64,000 nucleotides of DNA, taken from the NCBI RefSeq assembly GCF_000307875.1, contig NZ_AJLS01000034.1, positions 17,269-81,268 of the forward strand, given 5' to 3'. Below are positions 8,057-17,118 of the stretch, in pieces. The translations under genes were made by a program, and so were the position numbers. Within the stretch, counting starts at the first letter, position 1. Each line of letters starts with the position of its first letter. Source of the DNA: Neobacillus bataviensis LMG 21833 (GTDB lineage: Bacteria > Bacillota > Bacilli > Bacillales > Cytobacillaceae). Under the pieces are notes generated by a model. That model saw nothing but the letters and a program-made list of their open reading frames with translations. It did no database searches and was not told the DNA's origin.

Positions 8057-9238
8057 CTAAAGCATGATGCCCGTAATGGCGGCGGTTAATAAGCTGACAA
8101 GTGTTGCGCCAAATAGCAATTTAAGACCGAACTTTGCCACCACATTTCCTTTCTTTTCGTTTAAACCTTTTACGGCACCTGAGATAATCCCAATGGAAGA
8201 AAAGTTAGCAAACGATACGAGGAAAACCGAAATAATGCCCACTGTTCTGCTAGACAAGGATTCCGATATTTTTCCTAAATCTATCATGGCCACAAATTCA
8301 TTGGATAACAACTTGGTCGCCATAATAGTTCCCGCATCGACTATTTCGGATGAAGGTATGCCAACAACAAACGCCAGTGGAGCAAACACATAACCTAGTG
8401 CAGTTTGGAAGCTGATGCCGAAAATCGCCGCAAAGACATAATTAATCATGCTGATTAACGCAACAAATCCAATTAGCATCGCGCCGACGATAATGGCCAC
8501 TTTGAATCCATCCAAAATATATTCCCCAAGCATTTCAAAAAAGGTTTGTTTTTCAGAATCCTGAATGTCAATAATATCCTCTTGTTCCGTTACCTCATAA
8601 GGATTAATGATATTGGCAATGATAAATCCGCCAAATAAGTTTAACACGAGCGCGGTAATGACATATTTCGGATCAATCATGGTCATATAAGCCCCTAAAA
8701 TTGATGCCGACACCGTTGACATCGCCGAAGTGCACAATGTATACAAGCGATGTTCAGGTAGGAACGGAAGCTGTTTTTTTACCGAAATAAACACCTCAGA
8801 CTGACCAAAAACAGCAGATGCAACCGCGTTATAGGATTCTAATCTTCCAAGACCATTCACCTTACTTAAAACCAAGCCAAGGAAACGGACAATGATTGGC
8901 AGGACTTTTATGTACTGGGCGATTCCTATTAAGACGGAAATGAAGACAATCGGCATCAGTACGTTTAAGAAAAAGGGTGCTGCTCCCTTCATTGCCATTC
9001 CGCCGAAGACAAAGTTGACTCCCTCAGCCGCATACTTGAGAAGATGCTCAAACAACCCTGACACACCTCTAATAATCACAAGACCTATTTCTGTATTAAG
9101 CAATAAATAAGCGAATACTAGCTGCAAAACCAGCATAATCGCTACCGGCTTCAATTTTATTCCTTTTTTATTATTACTTACGATAAAAGCAAGTAAAAAG
9201 ATAACGACCAATGCCGCCAAAAACAAAATAAATTTCAA
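8057..9238 (-). CDS. nupC: concentrative nucleoside transporter, NupC family
   Basis: Imports nucleosides with H+ or Na+ across the plasma membrane. The 393 residues match the length of Bacillus NupC. Visible blocks are VFGGMAMKGAAPFFLNVLMPIVFISVLIGI, the core AVFGQSEVFISVKKQLPFL, SAMSTVSASILGAYM and GIPSSEIVDAGTIMATKL, all typical of the CNT fold. TTG at 9238 is chosen as start since AAAGGAG is 9 nt upstream; that Shine-Dalgarno would be inside the frame if the upstream TTG (9259) were used. Monocistronic. Whether it prefers purine or pyrimidine nucleosides cannot be told from sequence alone. Confidence 0.88.
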   Translation of the reverse strand: MKFILFLAALVVIFLLAFIVSNNKKGIKLKPVAIMLVLQLVFAYLLLNTEIGLVIIRGVSGLFEHLLKYAAEGVNFVFGGMAMKGAAPFFLNVLMPIVFISVLIGIAQYIKVLPIIVRFLGLVLSKVNGLGRLESYNAVASAVFGQSEVFISVKKQLPFLPEHRLYTLCTSAMSTVSASILGAYMTMIDPKYVITALVLNLFGGFIIANIINPYEVTEQEDIIDIQDSEKQTFFEMLGEYILDGFKVAIIVGAMLIGFVALISMINYVFAAIFGISFQTALGYVFAPLAFVVGIPSSEIVDAGTIMATKLLSNEFVAMIDLGKISESLSSRTVGIISVFLVSFANFSSIGIISGAVKGLNEKKGNVVAKFGLKLLFGATLVSLLTAAITGIML

Positions 9239-9447
9239 AAAGTTTCTCTCCTTTTTCAAAGATGACCTCAGTGTATACGATCATAATATAAATTTTACGA
9301 CAAAAATCGACAGCGTTTTCAAACAACTATTCGATTATAGAATTGCTGGTATTGCGTGTCAACTATATGACGGAAAGAAGCAAAATTCAGGTTATTCACT
9401 ATAATTAATTTATCCTCTTTGCCACAGAATCATCCATACTTACCAGG

Positions 9448-9480
9448 AAAATAAAAAGACATGGAGATTTACTCCATGCC
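9448..9480 (-). terminator. terminator of the MFS gene
   Basis: GGCATGGAG/CTCCATGTC stem with a 5-7 nt loop, then CTTTTTATTTT on the minus strand, 20-50 nt after the MFS stop codon. Confidence 0.8.
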
Positions 9481-9503
9481 CTCTGACCGTTAACTAACTC
9501 TTT

Positions 9504-10685
9504 CTATGATCCTTGGTGTACTGCACTAACCCGATCTTTATATAGGAAATAGAAATAAAGCAGCATCGAAATGAAAATCGAAACAGCTGCCGTTTTATAA
9601 ATACTGCTGTATCCGAAGAGATGACCAATTTGCCCAAACACCATTGCTCCGATACCGACACCTAAATCGAAAAAGGAAAAGAACGTCGCATTCGCCATCC
9701 CTCTTCGATTCATTGGAACCTTTTCAATCGCCCATGACTGTAAGGCAGGCTGCACGGTACCGAAGCCAAGACCGTAGAAAACAGCCGCGATAAACAGAAT
9801 CATGCTGTTTGGAAGCCATGCTAACAAAATCATGGCTATCAAAATTAACAATGTACCCGGAATATAAACCGCGATATGTCCTCTCCGGTCATACAGCTGC
9901 CCTGCAAAAGTCCTTGTCACCATCAAGGCAAGGGCATAAATGAGAAAGTAAAATTGAATGCCGGCAATATGCTTTTCAGCCGTATATAACGGGAGAAAAG
10001 CAGCAATCCCGCCAAATGTGAACGTAATGAAGAACATTAGCATCGACGGCTTCAAGGCGCTTTTCTCGTAAAGATCGAGCTTGGTTTTGCTATCTTTCGG
10101 CTTGGGTTCGATCTTTTTATAGGTAATTCTGGATGACAATAGAAGCGCCATCAATCCTAATCCCGCACAAATTAGGAAAAACAGTTTAAACGAAATAATA
10201 CCGGTCAGAATTAGCCCAAGGGAGGGGCCAAATGCCAATGCTAAATTGCCGGAAAGCCCATAATAGCCCATTCCCTCGCCTCTTCTCGAAGCAGGGATTA
10301 AATCAGTAGCAATCGTTCCTGATGCCGTGGTGGAAAATCCCCAGCCAGCCCCTTGGACAACACGCATCACAAATAAGAAAACCATACTTGTTAAAAATCC
10401 AAAGGAGCCAACTGATAGAACAAAAACGGTAAGCCCAATGAGATAAACAAAGCCTCTCCCTTTTGTTTCAAGTGAACTTCCTGCAATAGGGCGCAGCAGC
10501 AATGCAGAGAAGGTAAAGATTCCTACCACAAACCCGATTAATTGTTCATTACCACCTAAATCCTCCACAAACAATGGAATCGTCGGCAGCGTCATTTGAA
10601 AGCCAAGAAAGATAAAGAAGTTTGCTAAACAGATCAGAACAAAGTCTTTTGTCCAAATCCTTTCTTTCGTTACCTGTTTTTCCAT
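9504..10685 (-). CDS. major facilitator superfamily exporter
   Basis: A 393-residue, 12-helix MFS protein. The DHA1-type motif A appears as GIFTFSALLLRPIAGSSLETKGRG after helix 2, the motif-C-like GNLALAFGPSLGLILTG in helix 5, and a second motif A repeat TFAGQLYDRRGH. This layout is that of drug/proton antiporters such as B. subtilis YwoG, but the substrate is not deducible. ATG at 10685 is chosen over the upstream TTG (10715): GAGGGAG lies about 12 nt before it and the skipped ten codons are hydrophilic filler. It stands alone between nupC and the DinB gene, all on the minus strand. Confidence 0.85.
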   Translation of the reverse strand: MEKQVTKERIWTKDFVLICLANFFIFLGFQMTLPTIPLFVEDLGGNEQLIGFVVGIFTFSALLLRPIAGSSLETKGRGFVYLIGLTVFVLSVGSFGFLTSMVFLFVMRVVQGAGWGFSTTASGTIATDLIPASRRGEGMGYYGLSGNLALAFGPSLGLILTGIISFKLFFLICAGLGLMALLLSSRITYKKIEPKPKDSKTKLDLYEKSALKPSMLMFFITFTFGGIAAFLPLYTAEKHIAGIQFYFLIYALALMVTRTFAGQLYDRRGHIAVYIPGTLLILIAMILLAWLPNSMILFIAAVFYGLGFGTVQPALQSWAIEKVPMNRRGMANATFFSFFDLGVGIGAMVFGQIGHLFGYSSIYKTAAVSIFISMLLYFYFLYKDRVSAVHQGS

Positions 10686-10766
10686 AAAAGGTGAAGTCTC
10701 CCTCTCTTTTATCAATGAAAAAACGTTTCTACGGCATGTAGAAACGAAATTTCATGTGAAAATGTG

Positions 10767-11234
10767 TTATTTTATTTTTGCTGCTTCAATAACGCGTTTC
10801 ATTGCATGCATTTGTCCTAGATGATTCGACTCATGGAAAACGGCAAAGTTAGCAAGTTCACCAAATGTTTCTTGACCTAGGAATGGAGTTTTCAGCTTTT
10901 CGTTAAAGCTTTCTCCTGGAATTTCCTTAATGCGCTTTAGTTGCTCCTTTAACTGTGCAGTCAATTCCTGAACAGATGGAACGTCGCCTTGCCAGTCAGC
11001 AGGCTTAGTGCCAGTTGCGAATTGTTCCATATAGTTTGCTGGCAGATTCGTTGATTTTTTCGGAAAACCAAACATAAATTGTTCTGCAACGGTTAAAACA
11101 TGGCCGATATGCCAGTGGATTGTATTGTTAAATCCTTGCGGCTGGACATCAAGAATTGCCTCGTCAAAAGCCTCCACATTTTTAATTAGATAGTTTCTTG
11201 TTAACTCAAAGCTTTTAAATAACAATTCGCTCAT
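10767..11234 (-). CDS. DinB-family putative metal-dependent enzyme
   Basis: DinB/YfiT-type four-helix bundle proteins bind a divalent metal through three His and often act as thiol-dependent S-transferases (bacillithiol in Bacillus). The 155-residue product has the expected ligands: His in HWHIGHVLTVAEQF (about residue 47) and the HESNHLGQM pair near residue 136. ATG at 11234 has AAGGGGGA 8 nt upstream; the nine earlier codons in frame are rejected. No link with its neighbours (MFS gene, argS) is evident. Substrate unknown. Confidence 0.85.
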   Translation of the reverse strand: MSELLFKSFELTRNYLIKNVEAFDEAILDVQPQGFNNTIHWHIGHVLTVAEQFMFGFPKKSTNLPANYMEQFATGTKPADWQGDVPSVQELTAQLKEQLKRIKEIPGESFNEKLKTPFLGQETFGELANFAVFHESNHLGQMHAMKRVIEAAKIK

Positions 11235-11307
11235 TTGGATAGTCCCCCTTAAAATTTGCATAGTTTTATTCTATACCATTATTCTCCAATTAGGAAACAA
11301 AATGGCC

Positions 11308-13002
11308 TTACATTTCTTCCGGTGCTTCAATGCCCAATAATCGTAATCCTTCTTTAAGAACGACCGTTACACTGTAAACAAGGGCCAGGCGTGCTTGCTT
11401 TTCCATGCTTTCCTCCAAAACTTTTACCTCTGCGTAATACTTATTAAAGGCTTGGGCAAGGTCAACAATATATTTTGCCACCTGTGATGGGTCGTAATTA
11501 TCACAGGCTCTTTTAACAGCAGGGGCAAATTCCATTAACAGACTTGCTACTTTCCATTCCTTGTCCCAGGAATTTGGATAGGTTTTAGGCTGTGAATCGG
11601 CTTGCCAATTCGCCTTACGTAAAATCGAGCAGGCACGGGCGAAGGTATATTGGACATATGGCCCTGTTTCCCCTTCAAAACGCAGCATTTCCTCTAAGGA
11701 AAATTCGATATCGTTCATTCGATTATTCTTTAAATCGTGGAAAATAACCGCGCCCACACCTACCTGCTTCGCTACTACATCTTTATTTGCCAGGTTTGGA
11801 TTTTTCTCTTCAATATTGTGGCGTGCCATCGCAATCGATTCATTTAGTACCTCCTCTAAAAGGACAACTTTTCCCTTCCGAGTAGACATCTTTTTTCCAT
11901 CCTTTAACATCATGCCAAATGGAACATGAACCATTTTCTCGGCCCACTCATAGCCCATTTTTCCCAATACGGCTATCAACTGTTTAAAATGAAGGCTTTG
12001 TTCATGGCCGACCACGTATAACGATTGGACAAAATCATAGTTTTCTTTTCTGTAGAGTGCGGCAGCTAAATCACGGGTCGCATAGAGTGTTGCACCGTCC
12101 GATTTTTTAATGAGGCATGGCGGCAACTGTTCCTCGGTTAACTCGACAACCTGTGCTTGATCGGATTCAATCAACAGCTGTTTCTCCTCAAGCAGCTTAA
12201 CGATGCGATCCATTTTGTCATTATAGAAAGCCTCACCGGCATAGGAATCAAATTCAACGTTCATTAACTCATAGATTCTTGAAAACTCCTTCAGCGATTC
12301 ATCGCGGAACCATTGCCACAAACTTAACGCTTCCTCGTCGCCATCCTCTAAGCGTTTAAACCAACTCCGGCCTTGATCTTCTAGTGATGGATCGGCTTCT
12401 GCCACTTCATGAAACTTTATATAAAGTGCGAGTAACTCCTTAATCGGGTTTTGTTTTACCTTTTCGGCATCGCCCCATAGTTTATAGGCGGTTATTAGCT
12501 TCCCGAATTGTGTACCCCAGTCACCAAGATGGTTAATTTTGATGGCTTTATAACCGCATTTCTCTGTAATCAAGGCGATAGAGTTTCCGATGACAGTCGA
12601 ACGCAAATGCCCCATTGAAAAAGGCTTCGCGATATTTGGTGACGACATATCAATTGTGACATGGCCACCTGCCCCAAATTCGAGGTCTGCGAAATGACCC
12701 TTTTGTTCGAAAATGCTGTTGACAAGTTGTTCAGAAACCAACTTTTTATTTAAAAAGATATTAAGATACGCGCCTACCACTTCTACTTTTTCAAAAATGG
12801 GTGCTTGAATCTTTCCACTTAGTTCCTGTGCGATTAGATTAGGTGATTTTCTTTTTACCTTAGCTAGGGTGAAGCACGGAAAGGCTAAATCCCCGTGTGT
12901 GGCGTTTTTTGGCTTCTCAATCATCAGTTCCAGTTCCGCTGCTGTAATCTCCTGGTCAAGCAGTTCAAAAAGAACGGCTGCCAGCTCCTTCTTAAAATTC
13001 AT
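11308..13002 (-). CDS. argS: arginyl-tRNA synthetase
   Basis: Charges tRNA-Arg with arginine in the cytoplasm. The 564 residues include the N-terminal Add-1 tRNA-recognition domain, the class I HIGH-type motif in SSPNIAKPFSMGHLRSTVIG, the KMSTRKGKVV signature in place of KMSKS, and a C-terminal DALR anticodon-binding domain ending GLRLLGIEAPEEM. The start ATG 13002 has AAAGGAGG about 9 nt upstream. A T-box leader precedes it, so expression responds to uncharged tRNA. A SASP gene diverges on the other side of the leader. Confidence 0.96.
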   Translation of the reverse strand: MNFKKELAAVLFELLDQEITAAELELMIEKPKNATHGDLAFPCFTLAKVKRKSPNLIAQELSGKIQAPIFEKVEVVGAYLNIFLNKKLVSEQLVNSIFEQKGHFADLEFGAGGHVTIDMSSPNIAKPFSMGHLRSTVIGNSIALITEKCGYKAIKINHLGDWGTQFGKLITAYKLWGDAEKVKQNPIKELLALYIKFHEVAEADPSLEDQGRSWFKRLEDGDEEALSLWQWFRDESLKEFSRIYELMNVEFDSYAGEAFYNDKMDRIVKLLEEKQLLIESDQAQVVELTEEQLPPCLIKKSDGATLYATRDLAAALYRKENYDFVQSLYVVGHEQSLHFKQLIAVLGKMGYEWAEKMVHVPFGMMLKDGKKMSTRKGKVVLLEEVLNESIAMARHNIEEKNPNLANKDVVAKQVGVGAVIFHDLKNNRMNDIEFSLEEMLRFEGETGPYVQYTFARACSILRKANWQADSQPKTYPNSWDKEWKVASLLMEFAPAVKRACDNYDPSQVAKYIVDLAQAFNKYYAEVKVLEESMEKQARLALVYSVTVVLKEGLRLLGIEAPEEM

Positions 13003-13030
13003 ATCTATAGACCTCCTTTTTTATAAAAAA

Positions 13031-13275
13031 CAAAAAACCCTCGCCTCTTATATAAAGAGACGAGAGTTTGATAATCCCGCGGTACCACTCTAATTGTTCA
13101 ATTCTGAACCGGCTTTACTTTATAACGGAGGATTCTCCGGCTCCCCTACTTTATTCGGGTCAGCATCTCAAAAGTGCGCTTCATTATCTACTCCGTATCA
13201 GGCTCACACCACCCCTGACTCGCTTTCACTTCCTAGATAACTACTCTCTTTTTCATTGATTTTTTCTAAGCTCGA
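13031..13275 (-). ncRNA. T-box leader of argS with terminator
   Basis: On the minus strand the T-box sequence AGAGTGGTACCGCGG (13091-13077) precedes a terminator hairpin made of ACTCTCGTCTC and GAGGCGAGGGT followed by T6 (13068-13031). Upstream are stem I elements with GAGAGTAGT, GGTGGTGTGAGCC and AATGAAGCGCACTTTTGAG. CGC in that last string is the likely arginine specifier codon; this is inferred from position and from argS being next. Confidence 0.92.
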
Positions 13276-13284
13276 TTACCAGCT

Positions 13285-13313
13285 ATTATACTGGAAAGAT
13301 AAGGATTTATCCA
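13285..13313 (-). promoter_or_regulatory. sigma-A promoter of the argS T-box leader
   Basis: TGGATA (13313-13308), 17 bp spacer, TATAAT (13290-13285) on the minus strand, just upstream of stem I of the T-box. Confidence 0.65.
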
Positions 13314-13371
13314 GTCATTATTGATGAATTTTTATATTAGGGAAATCCTATTTTTAAAGGAGGGATTTTCG

Positions 13372-13626
13372 ATGGCGAGAAGAAATAAAATACTTGTTCC
13401 TGAAGCACGAAGGGGACTCGATGCACTTAAAGCGAAGGTTGTTCAATCCGTAAACCCCGAGGATGCGAAATTTGAAGCTGCCGAGGAGGTCGGTGTTCCC
13501 TTGAAAAAAGGCTATAACGGCCAGCTCACATCCGAACAGGCCGGAAAAGTCGGCGGCCGGCTCGGCGGCAGCATGGTGCGCGAGCTCGTTAAAATGGCTC
13601 AGGAGAACTTAAGCAAAAGGCAGTAA
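13372..13626 (+). CDS. alpha/beta-type small acid-soluble spore protein
   Basis: SASPs coat and protect DNA in the dormant spore core and are degraded by GPR at germination. The 84-residue product has the family core: KFEAAEEVGVPLKKGYNGQLTSEQAGKVGGRLGGSMVRELVKMAQ, here given only as the two key parts EAAEEVGV (GPR-site region) and GGRLGGSMVRELVKMA. The N-terminal MARRNKILVPEARRGLDALK is more basic than the major SASPs, suggesting a minor member. AAGGAGGG lies 7 nt before ATG 13372; an earlier in-frame start at 13321 lacks one. A forespore (SigG) promoter could not be confidently drawn. Confidence 0.9.
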   Translation: MARRNKILVPEARRGLDALKAKVVQSVNPEDAKFEAAEEVGVPLKKGYNGQLTSEQAGKVGGRLGGSMVRELVKMAQENLSKRQ

Positions 13627-13647
13627 CGGACGGGTCTTAAGCTGGTG

Positions 13648-13795
13648 TGAAGGACTAATCCCTATTCCAAACCGGACGATTAGTCCTTCATGAAGCCGAT
13701 GAAGGACTAATCCCTGTTCCAAACGAAGCGATCTGTCCTTCATGAAGCCGATGAAGGACTAATCCCTATTCCAAACCGTGTGATCTGTCCTTCAT
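13648..13795. repeat. hairpin array B, 52-bp period, between convergent SASP and TetR genes
   Basis: Right arms ATGAAGGAC-type at 13648, 13700 and 13752 and left arms GTCCTTCAT at 13683, 13735 and 13787, all at exact 52-bp steps. Two full stem-loops have the 7-nt loop GAAGCCG. Spacers share TAATCCCTRTTCCAAAC. The array begins 22 nt after the SASP stop. Confidence 0.85.
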
Positions 13796-13818
13796 GAAGC
13801 TATAGGCATAAAAACCTG

Positions 13819-14391
13819 TTACCTCGGCAATCCCTTCAATAGAAATACCTTCATAATTTCAGCAATCTGCTCGGAACTTAACGGTTCGTGATTTCTTTCC
13901 CAGTCAGACACAAGGGCAATATACATTTTCAGCAACAGAAAGCTGGTGACTTCTGTGTTGACCTCAGGGATTGAACCTTTCGCAATAGCTGTCTCAATTT
14001 TTAGCTTCAAATATGCAATTATCTCATTTTCCACATGCTGCAGCATTTCCGAGACCGTCAATGTTCCCATTTCAGCTTCTTCTTGGACAAGCTTAATCAT
14101 GAGTTGGTGCTGGGAGCGAAATTCTAATAAACGGTATAAGGCACGATGGACATTTTCTGTAAACGGCAAATCTGTTTGGATGACGGCATCAGCCTCGGCA
14201 ATCATTTCCTTTACAAGCGTAGATATTATCTCTTCAAATAACTCTTCTTTATTTTTAAAAAAAGTATAAATGGTTCCTTTTCCAACATTGGCAAGCTTTG
14301 CGACTTGATCCATTGTTGTCGCTTTAAAACCAAATAAGGAAAAGGACTTTGTTGCCGCTTCCACAATCATCTTTCTTCTGTCGGGTGCCAT
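13819..14391 (-). CDS. TetR/AcrR-family transcriptional regulator
   Basis: A 190-residue repressor with an N-terminal helix-turn-helix (about 10-55: FSLFGFKATTMDQVAKLANVGKGTIYTFFKNKEELF) and an all-helical ligand domain. It stands alone, with no transporter directly beside it, so its target is unclear. Its own promoter and a TGACT/AGTCA inverted repeat just downstream of it (14409-14431) suggest autorepression. The frame begins ATGGCACCCGAC with a weak GGCGAGGAG upstream. Confidence 0.88.
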   Translation of the reverse strand: MAPDRRKMIVEAATKSFSLFGFKATTMDQVAKLANVGKGTIYTFFKNKEELFEEIISTLVKEMIAEADAVIQTDLPFTENVHRALYRLLEFRSQHQLMIKLVQEEAEMGTLTVSEMLQHVENEIIAYLKLKIETAIAKGSIPEVNTEVTSFLLLKMYIALVSDWERNHEPLSSEQIAEIMKVFLLKGLPR

Positions 14392-14408
14392 CTCCTCGCC
14401 CTCCCCTT

Positions 14409-14474
14409 TGACTGATTTAGTTTTTTAGTCATTTTATTCAACTTTACAATAGCACATCCTGCCCTCTGTTACAA
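14409..14474 (-). promoter_or_regulatory. promoter and probable operator of the TetR gene
   Basis: On the minus strand TTGTAA (14474-14469), 17 bp, TATTGT (14451-14446). The inverted repeat TGACT-N13-AGTCA (14431-14409) lies about 15-40 nt downstream of the -10, placed to block elongation or promoter clearance. A second palindrome, TTAATC/GATTAA, lies upstream near 14565-14580. Confidence 0.5.
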
Positions 14475-14591
14475 TTTTTTCTGTAAAGTTTTGGGAAATT
14501 ATCAATTATCATCAGCAAGAAATGTATTTTAATCAATCGTTTGAATGATACCGGACTAAACTAATTAATCGATTGATTAAATATATTGGTT

Positions 14592-14750
14592 TCATTCTTC
14601 TCTATTTTGCTTCGACTTCTGTATCTCTACCCCACTCTTTACCCGCAAAACCTTATTTTCATATTCAGGATTTCCATAAAGTAGGGATATTTCTTTTGCT
14701 AATTCGTCTAAAAATTGATCAGTTAATATGGGTTTTTTAGGGCTGAACAT
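14592..14750 (-). CDS. small protein of unknown function
   Basis: A 52-residue hydrophilic protein, MFSPKKPILTDQFLDELAKE..., with no membrane segment and a charged C-terminus. AGGAGTG is 6-7 nt before ATG 14750; the frame also opens ten codons further up, but without a ribosome binding site. It lies alone between the TetR gene and the c-di-AMP leader. No family recognised. The good ribosome binding site and sensible composition make it a likely gene. Confidence 0.55.
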   Translation of the reverse strand: MFSPKKPILTDQFLDELAKEISLLYGNPEYENKVLRVKSGVEIQKSKQNREE

Positions 14751-14833
14751 ATTTTCACTCCTATCGAAATAAAATATCACTATTATTTACATATGTTGGA
14801 ATAACATTCGTTAAAAGTTTATAAATTTTTGTA

Positions 14834-14862
14834 TTTACTTTTTAGGTACGCGGGAGTATGAT
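14834..14862 (+). promoter_or_regulatory. sigma-A promoter of the kimA leader
   Basis: TTTACT (14834-14839), 17-bp spacer, TATGAT (14857-14862), immediately upstream of the riboswitch. Confidence 0.65.
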
Positions 14863-14867
14863 AATCC

Positions 14868-15032
14868 ACAGTTTCAAATTTCTAAATCGCTGAAACCATA
14901 TGGTACGGGGGAACCGTGTTTGCGGGTTGATCTATAACCCAAGGGGTGAATCCTTTAAAAGGTAGGGCTACTCAATGGTCCGAATCCGACAGCTAACCTC
15001 GTAAGCGTTATATGAGAAGGAAGGTGGAACTT
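14868..15032 (+). ncRNA. c-di-AMP (ydaO-yuaA) riboswitch
   Basis: Conserved blocks appear in order: CGCTGAAACC, TACGGGGGAACC, a variable stem, CCCAAGGGGTGAATCC, GGTAGGGCTA, then TCCGAATCCGACAGCTAACC and TCGTAAGCG. This matches the ydaO aptamer, which turns expression off when c-di-AMP is high. It precedes a KimA-type potassium transporter, the commonest target. Confidence 0.93.
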
Positions 15033-15050
15033 GTTCGACATGAAAAATAA

Positions 15051-15090
15051 TGTCTACAAGTCTATTTTTGGTGACTTGTAGACTTTTTTT
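15051..15090 (+). terminator. terminator of the c-di-AMP riboswitch
   Basis: GTCTACAAGTC/GACTTGTAGAC stem, loop of about 10 nt, then T7. It lies between aptamer and kimA and is the expression platform. Confidence 0.9.
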
Positions 15091-15164
15091 AACTCTTATT
15101 GGAAATGGTTTTTTTTAGTTAAAAAGAGAACACTATATTTATAACTATTCGGCGGTGAACAGCA

Positions 15165-16991
15165 GTGATTTCTTCAATAAAGAGATTTTTAATTGGGCGT
15201 CCTTTAAAATCAACTGCACTAGGGGAACAAAAACTTTCTAAAACGAAGGCATTAGCCATCCTTTCTTCGGATGCGTTATCATCCGTTGCCTATGGCCCTG
15301 AACAAATATTGATTGTCCTTGTTACATTGGGCACCCTTGCCTTTTGGTACTCCATTCCCATTGCAATCGGAGTACTAATACTATTAGCTGCATTAATTCT
15401 ATCCTACCAGCAGATTATTTTTGCCTATCCGCATGGCGGCGGCGCGTATGTGGTTTCGAAGGAAAATTTAGGGGTTAACCCAGGGCTTATTGCTGGAGGG
15501 TCATTATTAGTAGACTACATTTTAACGGTAGCTGTAAGTGTTTCCGCTGGAACCGATGCCATTACATCTGCTTTTCCTTCCTTTCATTCACATAAGGTAG
15601 TCATTGCAATTATATTCGTCTTGATCATAACTATCTTGAATTTAAGAGGACTAACAGAGTCTGCTACAATTTTAGCCTACCCTGTTTATTTATTTGTGCT
15701 TGCCTTATTTATATTGATTGGAGTCGGGTTATTCAATGTCTTAACGGGTAAGGTTTCACCCGATTTATCGGCTCCACTTGGTACACCTGTAGCCGGAGTA
15801 AGTCTCTTTATTCTATTACGAGCATTTGCATCCGGCAGTTCAGCACTTACAGGCGTCGAGGCCATATCCAATGCCATTCCAAATTTTAAAGACCCGGCTC
15901 CCAAAAATGCGGCCAAAACCTTAATGGCCATGGGAACTTTACTAGCTTTACTTTTTTCAGGCATCGTATTTCTAGCCTATTATTATGGAATTTCTCCTCG
16001 TGCTGAGGTGACGGTCGTCTCACAAATTGCAGAGGAAACCTTTGGACGGAATGGAATGTATTATTTTATTCAAGGGACAACGGCATTAATTTTAATCCTT
16101 GCCGCCAATACGGGGTATTCAGCCTTCCCTTTACTCGCAGTAAACTTAGCCAAAGATAAATTTATCCCAAGAATGTTTACCATTAGAGGTGACCGGTTAG
16201 GTTACTCCAATGGAATCATCATCCTTGGTGTTGCCTCCATTCTTTTAATTATGTTTTTTGAAGGCCAGACGGAACATCTTATTCCGCTCTATGCCGTGGG
16301 AGTTTTTATTCCTTTTACGTTGTCACAAACGGGAATGATGCTGAAATGGATTCGTGAAAAACCAACTGGATGGGTGCCGAAGTTCATTATTAACACAACT
16401 GGGGCTCTCATTAGTTTTACGGTTACCATTGTGTTCTTTTTAACCAAGTTCGATCGGGTGTGGCCTGTGTTAATTTTCTTACCCCTTATCATTTTTATTT
16501 TTCACAGAATAAGAAGGCATTATGAGGCAGTTGGCGACCAACTCCGGATTACAACTTGTGAGCCTGCTGTCCCAATTGAAGGGAATGTCATTATTGTGCC
16601 TGTTGCTGGAATTACGCATGTCGTAGAAAACTCCATCAATTACGCAAAATCCCTTTCACCTGATCAGATTATTGCGGTTTACGTCTCTTTTGAAAGAGAC
16701 GATGAAAAGAAATTTGAAGAGAAGTGGAAGAATTGGCAGCCTGATGTCCGGCTCGTGACACTACATTCACATTATCGCAGTATTATTCAACCATTGACCA
16801 AATTTGTCGATACTGTTGAACATAAAGCGAGTGAATCAAATTACCAAGTTACCGTGGTCATCCCGCAATTTATTCCGAAAAAAGGCTGGCACAATATTCT
16901 TCATAACCAGTCTAGCTTACTGATTCGTTCGTTCCTGTTATATCGGAGAAATGTTATTATTACGACTGTCCCATATCATTTGAAAAAATAA
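15165..16991 (+). CDS. kimA: high-affinity potassium transporter KimA (YdaO-like)
   Basis: KimA is a K+/H+ symporter of the APC superfamily; c-di-AMP controls it at RNA and protein level. The 608 residues show the N-terminal ALAILSSDALSSVAYGPEQILIVLV, TM3 region PHGGGAYVVSKENLGVNPGLIAGGSLLVDYILTVAVS, and SGSSALTGVEAISNAIPNFK, about 12 membrane helices to residue 450, then a cytoplasmic C-terminal domain of about 150 residues. The start is GTG 15165 behind GGCGGTGAA. The c-di-AMP riboswitch directly upstream strongly supports the call over other APC transporters. Its own terminator follows. Confidence 0.93.
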   Translation: MISSIKRFLIGRPLKSTALGEQKLSKTKALAILSSDALSSVAYGPEQILIVLVTLGTLAFWYSIPIAIGVLILLAALILSYQQIIFAYPHGGGAYVVSKENLGVNPGLIAGGSLLVDYILTVAVSVSAGTDAITSAFPSFHSHKVVIAIIFVLIITILNLRGLTESATILAYPVYLFVLALFILIGVGLFNVLTGKVSPDLSAPLGTPVAGVSLFILLRAFASGSSALTGVEAISNAIPNFKDPAPKNAAKTLMAMGTLLALLFSGIVFLAYYYGISPRAEVTVVSQIAEETFGRNGMYYFIQGTTALILILAANTGYSAFPLLAVNLAKDKFIPRMFTIRGDRLGYSNGIIILGVASILLIMFFEGQTEHLIPLYAVGVFIPFTLSQTGMMLKWIREKPTGWVPKFIINTTGALISFTVTIVFFLTKFDRVWPVLIFLPLIIFIFHRIRRHYEAVGDQLRITTCEPAVPIEGNVIIVPVAGITHVVENSINYAKSLSPDQIIAVYVSFERDDEKKFEEKWKNWQPDVRLVTLHSHYRSIIQPLTKFVDTVEHKASESNYQVTVVIPQFIPKKGWHNILHNQSSLLIRSFLLYRRNVIITTVPYHLKK

Positions 16992-17002
16992 ATACTGAAT
17001 AA

Positions 17003-17039
17003 ACAACATCTAATCATGTGGATTAGATGTTGTTTTTTA
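17003..17039 (+). terminator. terminator of kimA
   Basis: AACATCTAATC/GATTAGATGTT with loop ATGTG, followed by GTTTTTTA. Confidence 0.9.
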
Positions 17040-17118
17040 ATGTTAACAAAATGTTCAATCCTTTAGGATAAATAGATGTAATTCTTTTATACAATTAAGA
17101 AAAGAAAGGAAGTGGCAT

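Noticed and set aside
13321..13371. SigG promoter (TGAATT ... CCTATT) before the SASP gene
   Set aside because: The -10 does not match and would put the start on the ribosome binding site.
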